Shown here piece by piece: positions 58,883-64,000 of a stretch of 64,000 nucleotides of DNA (positions are counted from its first letter, which is position 1; each line of letters starts with the position of its first letter). Location: positions 434,001-498,000 of the forward strand of contig NZ_CP118946.1 in assembly GCF_029011175.1 (NCBI RefSeq). Reading direction: 5' to 3'. The position numbers and the translations under genes were made by a program. Under the pieces are notes generated by a model. It was not told the DNA's origin. It saw nothing but the letters and a program-made list of their open reading frames with translations, and searched no databases. The DNA is from Winkia neuii (lineage in GTDB: Bacteria; Actinomycetota; Actinomycetes; Actinomycetales; Actinomycetaceae).

Positions 58883-59860
58883 TTAATCATCTTTTTGTTT
58901 GCGACACTTGAATGATGGTTTTTTATTGAAATGACGCCGAGTTTTCTTTTTCGGTAAGATTGCCGCCTCATCTTCTAGTAGCTCGGTAACATTTTGTTCG
59001 GTGAGAGCTTCGGGGTCGCGGGCAGCATTTTGCTGTGAGCCTGCCCCGGCAATTACTACTACGGCTACGCCAAGGGCCTGGAGCCAGTTCGGAATCTGTC
59101 CCAGGATCAGTATGCCGATGAGGATGCTTACTGCCGGCTCCAAAGAAGTAAGAGTGCCAAATGCGGTTGGGTTCATCCTGCGCAGCGCCATCATTTCGAG
59201 GGCGAATGGGATTACGGGGTGTAGTAGCGCGATACCGAAAGCAATTGCCACCATTTTGAGGTCGAACTGGCTGATGATTGTTGGAGCGCCGACTGCGCCC
59301 GCAACGAGTGAGGCAATGGGAACGGTAATGGACAGTGCACTGAGTCCTGTGAAGTGGTCACCCACTTTCTGCGTGAGCAGGATGTAGGTGCCCCAGCACA
59401 CCCCGGCAAAGGCCGCCATCATTACACCTTTTAGGTTGAAGGCCGACGACCATGGTTGGGTCATTGCTAGCACTCCCGCGAAGGCTAGAAACAGCCAGCC
59501 CACGGGTTTTAGTGAACGTGACCGAAGCGCCGCCACACTGAGCGGGCCAAGGTATTCGATCGCGACCGCCGTGCCCAGGTTGATGTAGGGCAGGGCCAGT
59601 ATGAATAGGGTGGACATGGATCCAGTGGCTAACCCCAGCCCGATCAGAGGCAGTATGTCTTTGCGACGGATAGAGCGAATTGGCGGCCTACTAATTAGCC
59701 AGAAAATTACCGTTCCCGCCACTAGTCGCATCCATGCGACTCCTCCGGCACTGTAGGTGTCTATAAGACCTACCGAAAGTGCTGAGCCAATTTGTACGGA
59801 CACCATGCCGGTTACTGCTAGCGACCAAGCGGGCAGGTGCTTTTGCGGGGATGCGGTCAC
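58883..59860 (-). CDS. EamA-family (DMT) exporter, RhtA-like
   Basis: A 325-residue protein with ten predicted membrane helices in two EamA repeats, e.g. TAVAIEYLGPLSVAAL in the first and MNPTAFGTLTSLEPAVSILI in the second, both typical of the RhtA homoserine/threonine exporter group. The tail after residue 285 is long, charged and basic (PKKKTRRHFNKKPSFKCRKQ). GTG start with AGAAAG upstream. Substrate unknown; amino acids are the usual guess. Confidence 0.88.
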   Translation of the reverse strand: MTASPQKHLPAWSLAVTGMVSVQIGSALSVGLIDTYSAGGVAWMRLVAGTVIFWLISRPPIRSIRRKDILPLIGLGLATGSMSTLFILALPYINLGTAVAIEYLGPLSVAALRSRSLKPVGWLFLAFAGVLAMTQPWSSAFNLKGVMMAAFAGVCWGTYILLTQKVGDHFTGLSALSITVPIASLVAGAVGAPTIISQFDLKMVAIAFGIALLHPVIPFALEMMALRRMNPTAFGTLTSLEPAVSILIGILILGQIPNWLQALGVAVVVIAGAGSQQNAARDPEALTEQNVTELLEDEAAILPKKKTRRHFNKKPSFKCRKQKDD

Positions 59861-60032
59861 CGTCTTTCTCCGTTCGCGCTTGTAGATGGGGATTTATATA
59901 CAGATTTCGCACATTTTTCTTCGTGATGCAAATACCTGTTTGCCTATCGCTAATCCGCCTTTGGCGCAATCGGCAGAATTGTCTTGCTATTTTTGAGCAA
60001 ATTACTGCAAGATCATTGACTTAGGTATCAGT

Positions 60033-60046
60033 TAAGCAATTGTTTA
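60033..60046. promoter_or_regulatory. Palindromic operator candidate upstream of the old-yellow-enzyme gene
   Basis: TAAGCAATTGTTTA is a palindrome with one mismatched pair, 32 bp before the reductase start in a 217-bp divergent region. Size and AT-rich form fit MarR- or TetR-type sites, but no regulator gene is adjacent. Confidence 0.4.
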
Positions 60047-60077
60047 GGTTATCTACTAATACTTGTTGGAGGTTTAG

Positions 60078-61163
60078 TTGAAAGATGCTGCCGCCCTCTT
60101 TACGCCGGTTACTATGGGGAGTCTTCACCTAAAGAACCGTCTGGTTATGGCTCCGCTTACTCGCCTTCGGGCCGAGGATGACGGCGTTCCGAACGAGTTG
60201 CACGCCTTGTATTACGAGCAGAGGGCTTCCCTTGGGCTAATTGTTGCCGAGGGGACTTGGCCTACTTTGGAGGGGCGCACTTGGTACGGTCAGCCGGGCA
60301 TTTGCACGGAGGCTCAGCTGGAGGGGTGGAAGAAGGTCACGGAGGCAGTCCATGCCAAGGGTGGCCTAATTGTCCTCCAGCTCATGCATGGTGGCCGGGT
60401 GTCGCACCCCGAGATCACGCAGACTGGGCGGACGGTGTCTGCATCCAGTGAGCAGCTGGACGGTTTCGCACGTACCAAAAAGGGGAAGGTTGTCCCGCCG
60501 CCTCCGCACGCTTTGACTGAGGCCGAGATCGCTACCATCATTTCCGAATTTGCTCAGGCTGCGAAGAATGCGATCGAGGTAGGTATGGATGGCGTGCAGC
60601 TGCATGCGGCTAATGGCTACCTACTTCACCAGTTCTTCGCTCCCTCTTCTAATAAGCGTACGGATCGCTATGGCGGCTCGCCGGTGAAGCGGGCGCAGTT
60701 CCCGATTGAGGTAACTAAGGCTGTCGTCGATGCGATCGGCGCTGACAAAGTTGGAGTACGTCTTTCTCCCCAGCACAATGTTCAGGGAGCGCTGGAGCCG
60801 GATCTGGAAGAGACCCGCGCTACGTATCTGGAGTATGCCCGTTTCGCAGCCGAGGCCGACTTGGCTTTCTTGGACGTCATCTACGGGGATCCGACCTCTA
60901 AGTTGGTGGCGGACATTAGGAAGGCTTTCGGCGGGCCCTTCATTTTGAACAATGGCTTCGACCGAGTAACTACCCGCGAAGAGGCCCTTGAAATTGTCGA
61001 GGGCGATTACGCCGATGCAGTCAGCGTAGGGCGCGCAGCCTTGGCTAACCCGGACTTGGCTCGTAGGTGGCAGGAGGGCTTGCCTGTAAACGAGCCCGTG
61101 CAGTCCACTTTCTACGCGAAAGGCGAGTTGGGTTATACCGACTACCCGTTCTATGAAGGCTAG
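60078..61163 (+). CDS. NADH:flavin oxidoreductase, old yellow enzyme family (NemA-like)
   Basis: A 361-residue FMN enzyme that reduces activated alkenes, quinones or nitro compounds with NAD(P)H. LFTPVTMGSLHLKNRLVMAP and TRLRA at the start, LQLMHGGRVSHPE, GVQLHAANGYLLHQFFAPSS with the substrate-binding His-Asn-type pair (HAAN), NKRTDRYGGS and SVGRAALANPDL are all typical. The TTG start follows GGAGG by five bases. A likely role is electrophile detoxification. Confidence 0.94.
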   Translation: MKDAAALFTPVTMGSLHLKNRLVMAPLTRLRAEDDGVPNELHALYYEQRASLGLIVAEGTWPTLEGRTWYGQPGICTEAQLEGWKKVTEAVHAKGGLIVLQLMHGGRVSHPEITQTGRTVSASSEQLDGFARTKKGKVVPPPPHALTEAEIATIISEFAQAAKNAIEVGMDGVQLHAANGYLLHQFFAPSSNKRTDRYGGSPVKRAQFPIEVTKAVVDAIGADKVGVRLSPQHNVQGALEPDLEETRATYLEYARFAAEADLAFLDVIYGDPTSKLVADIRKAFGGPFILNNGFDRVTTREEALEIVEGDYADAVSVGRAALANPDLARRWQEGLPVNEPVQSTFYAKGELGYTDYPFYEG

Positions 61164-61182
61164 TTCTTAGTAGTCTTTGTTT

Positions 61183-61221
61183 GCCGCCCCACATTTTCGA
61201 ATGTGTGGGCGGTTGCTTTTT
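61183..61221 (+). terminator. Terminator after the old-yellow-enzyme gene
   Basis: CCGCCC-CACATT, TTCG loop, AATGTG-TGGGCGG with small bulges, followed shortly by TTTTT. A second small hairpin (CCGGAAA/TTTCCGG, 61251-61266) with CCCGTTTTT follows and may back it up. Confidence 0.88.
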
Positions 61222-61339
61222 GTTGAAACGAGGGTGAAAAGCCCGCTTTCCCGGAAAACTTTCCGGCCCGTTTTTGGCAGTATTTAGCCCTTTACGGATT
61301 GCTGAGGAAAGTGTGTGTGCAGCGTCACCGCAAATTGGT

Positions 61340-61369
61340 TTGCATTTGGGTGGCAATCCTGCCTAAAGT
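61340..61369 (+). promoter_or_regulatory. Candidate rRNA operon promoter
   Basis: TTGCAT (61340-61345), 18-base spacer, TAAAGT (61364-61369), about 210 bases before the mature 16S end. Position and quality fit an rrn promoter, though other start sites may exist. Confidence 0.45.
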
Positions 61370-61580
61370 ATTTCTCGTTGCGCCGGTGATCAACCGGTTC
61401 GACACGGCCCCTGACCTGGGTTTTTGGGTTGGTGTGGTGTGGTTGTTTTTGTTCTCGATAGTGTGTTTTTGTTTTTGCTCTTTTTGTGTGTGGGCTTTGC
61501 GCAACTGTTTTGGTTGTGTTTGGTCTTTTTTGTTTTTTTGGTTGGGATTGCCCTTTTTTGGGGTGTTTTCTGAATGTTTT
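61370..61580 (+). other. rRNA leader, strongly G+T-rich
   Basis: The 5' external transcribed spacer of the rRNA operon. From about 61425 to 61580 the plus strand is built almost entirely of G and T, with very few A and C. It probably carries processing and antitermination signals, but I could not find a clear RNase III stem with the sequence after 16S. No protein gene is credible here. Confidence 0.7.
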
Positions 61581-63440
<1,860 letters not shown>

Positions 63441-64000
63441 GTTAGTTGCTATGGGCGTTCGGTGGATGTCTTGGCACAAGTGGCTGATGAAGGACGTGGC
63501 GGCCTGCGTTATTCCCTGGGGAGTTGGCGAGCGAGCGTTGATCTGGGGGTTTCCGAATGGGGTAACCTAGCCTCCTGTTTGGGGGTTACTGCGCACTGAA
63601 TTGATAGGTGTGTGGGAGGTACGAGGGGAAGTGAAACATCTTAGTACCCTTAGGAGAAGATATTTCGTGAGTAGTGGTGAGCGAAAGCGGATGATGGCTA
63701 AACCGTGTGCGTGTGATACTCGGCAGGGGTTGCGTGTGCGGTGTTGTGGGGTCTTTTTGTTGCTTGTCTGCCGGCGAGTAGATTCCGGGATGATTGTTTT
63801 GGCGAAGGGTTTGGAATGGCCTGCCGTAGTGCGTGAGAGTCGTGTAGTTTTTGATGATTGTTCTGGTTTGGAGAAGGTGCCCGAGTAGTGCGGGACTCGT
63901 GGAATCTCGTGTGAATCTGCCCAGACCACTGGGTAAGCCTGAATACTTACTTGTGACCGATAGTGGATTAGTACCGTGAGGGAATGGTGAAAAGTACCCC
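63441..64000 (+). rRNA. 23S ribosomal RNA, 5' part
   Basis: The beginning of large-subunit rRNA, recognised by GTTCGGTGGATGTCTTGGCA and GATGAAGGACGTGG near the 5' end and by GTACCGTGAGGGAATGGTGAAAAGTACCCC at the window edge (split in the conserved 450-500 region). The gene continues beyond the window. The exact 5' end is estimated from alignment to E. coli numbering. Confidence 0.96.

Overview
The window looks like a chromosomal segment of a moderately high-GC actinobacterium, most likely a host-associated member of the Actinomycetaceae. Reasons: a 16S rRNA of actinobacterial type, GTG/TTG starts, an apparently leaderless lysS, a DtxR-family regulator with the exact DtxR metal-ligand spacing, a DUF3027 gene, a mycobacterial-type SerC, and the actinobacterial order mscL / 5-formyl-THF cyclo-ligase / moeA-like / rimJ / SepX-GlpR-like. 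The species cannot be named from the sequence alone.

1-10.7 kb is a host-glycan catabolism locus built as two divergent operons. Leftward run a SIS-domain isomerase/deaminase, a ROK kinase and a PfkB kinase (cut by the window edge), which fit a GalNAc/galactosamine to tagatose-phosphate branch. Rightward run a DeoR regulator, a nucleotidyltransferase, a galactokinase-like GHMP kinase, the GH112 galacto-N-biose/lacto-N-biose phosphorylase LnpA and an ABC sugar importer without an ATPase. A surface-anchored GH101 endo-alpha-N-acetylgalactosaminidase at 17-20.7 kb would release galacto-N-biose from mucin O-glycans for this importer. A second sorted surface protein (metallophosphoesterase plus LamG-like domain) lies between them.

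13-41 kb is mostly core: lysS, glpD, a NYN-domain protein, a TPM protein with PspA, a cold-shock protein with DUF3027, a purine permease, an MFS exporter, serC, DtxR, an NlpC/P60 hydrolase, a tandem universal stress protein, tRNA-Arg(CCT), an M20 amidohydrolase, a sucrose module (SLC45-like symporter and sucrose phosphorylase sharing a palindromic operator motif), a two-component system divergent from an ABC exporter, and purT.

41-45.4 kb holds a 1338-residue protein laid out like a superfamily 1 helicase fused to a Vsr-like nuclease. The Walker A lysine, the Walker B glutamate and the nuclease acidic residues all look replaced, although the frame is fully open. This is the most unusual object in the window. 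A 65-residue basic protein overlaps its end.

45.5-49.7 kb is the conserved block with mscL, cyclo-ligase, a MoeA/Glp-like protein, RimJ and a SepX/GlpR-like membrane protein, but without the galU usually found there. After tRNA-Ala(CGC) comes a region of apparently lower GC (about 50-57 kb): an acetyltransferase, a frameshifted GH2 glycosidase, a LacI repressor with two candidate operators, and a second sugar ABC importer without ATPase. Then follow poxB, an EamA exporter and an old-yellow-enzyme reductase. The window closes with an rRNA operon: promoter, G+T-rich leader, complete 16S, a spacer without tRNA, and the start of 23S. All calls are by reading; no database search was possible.
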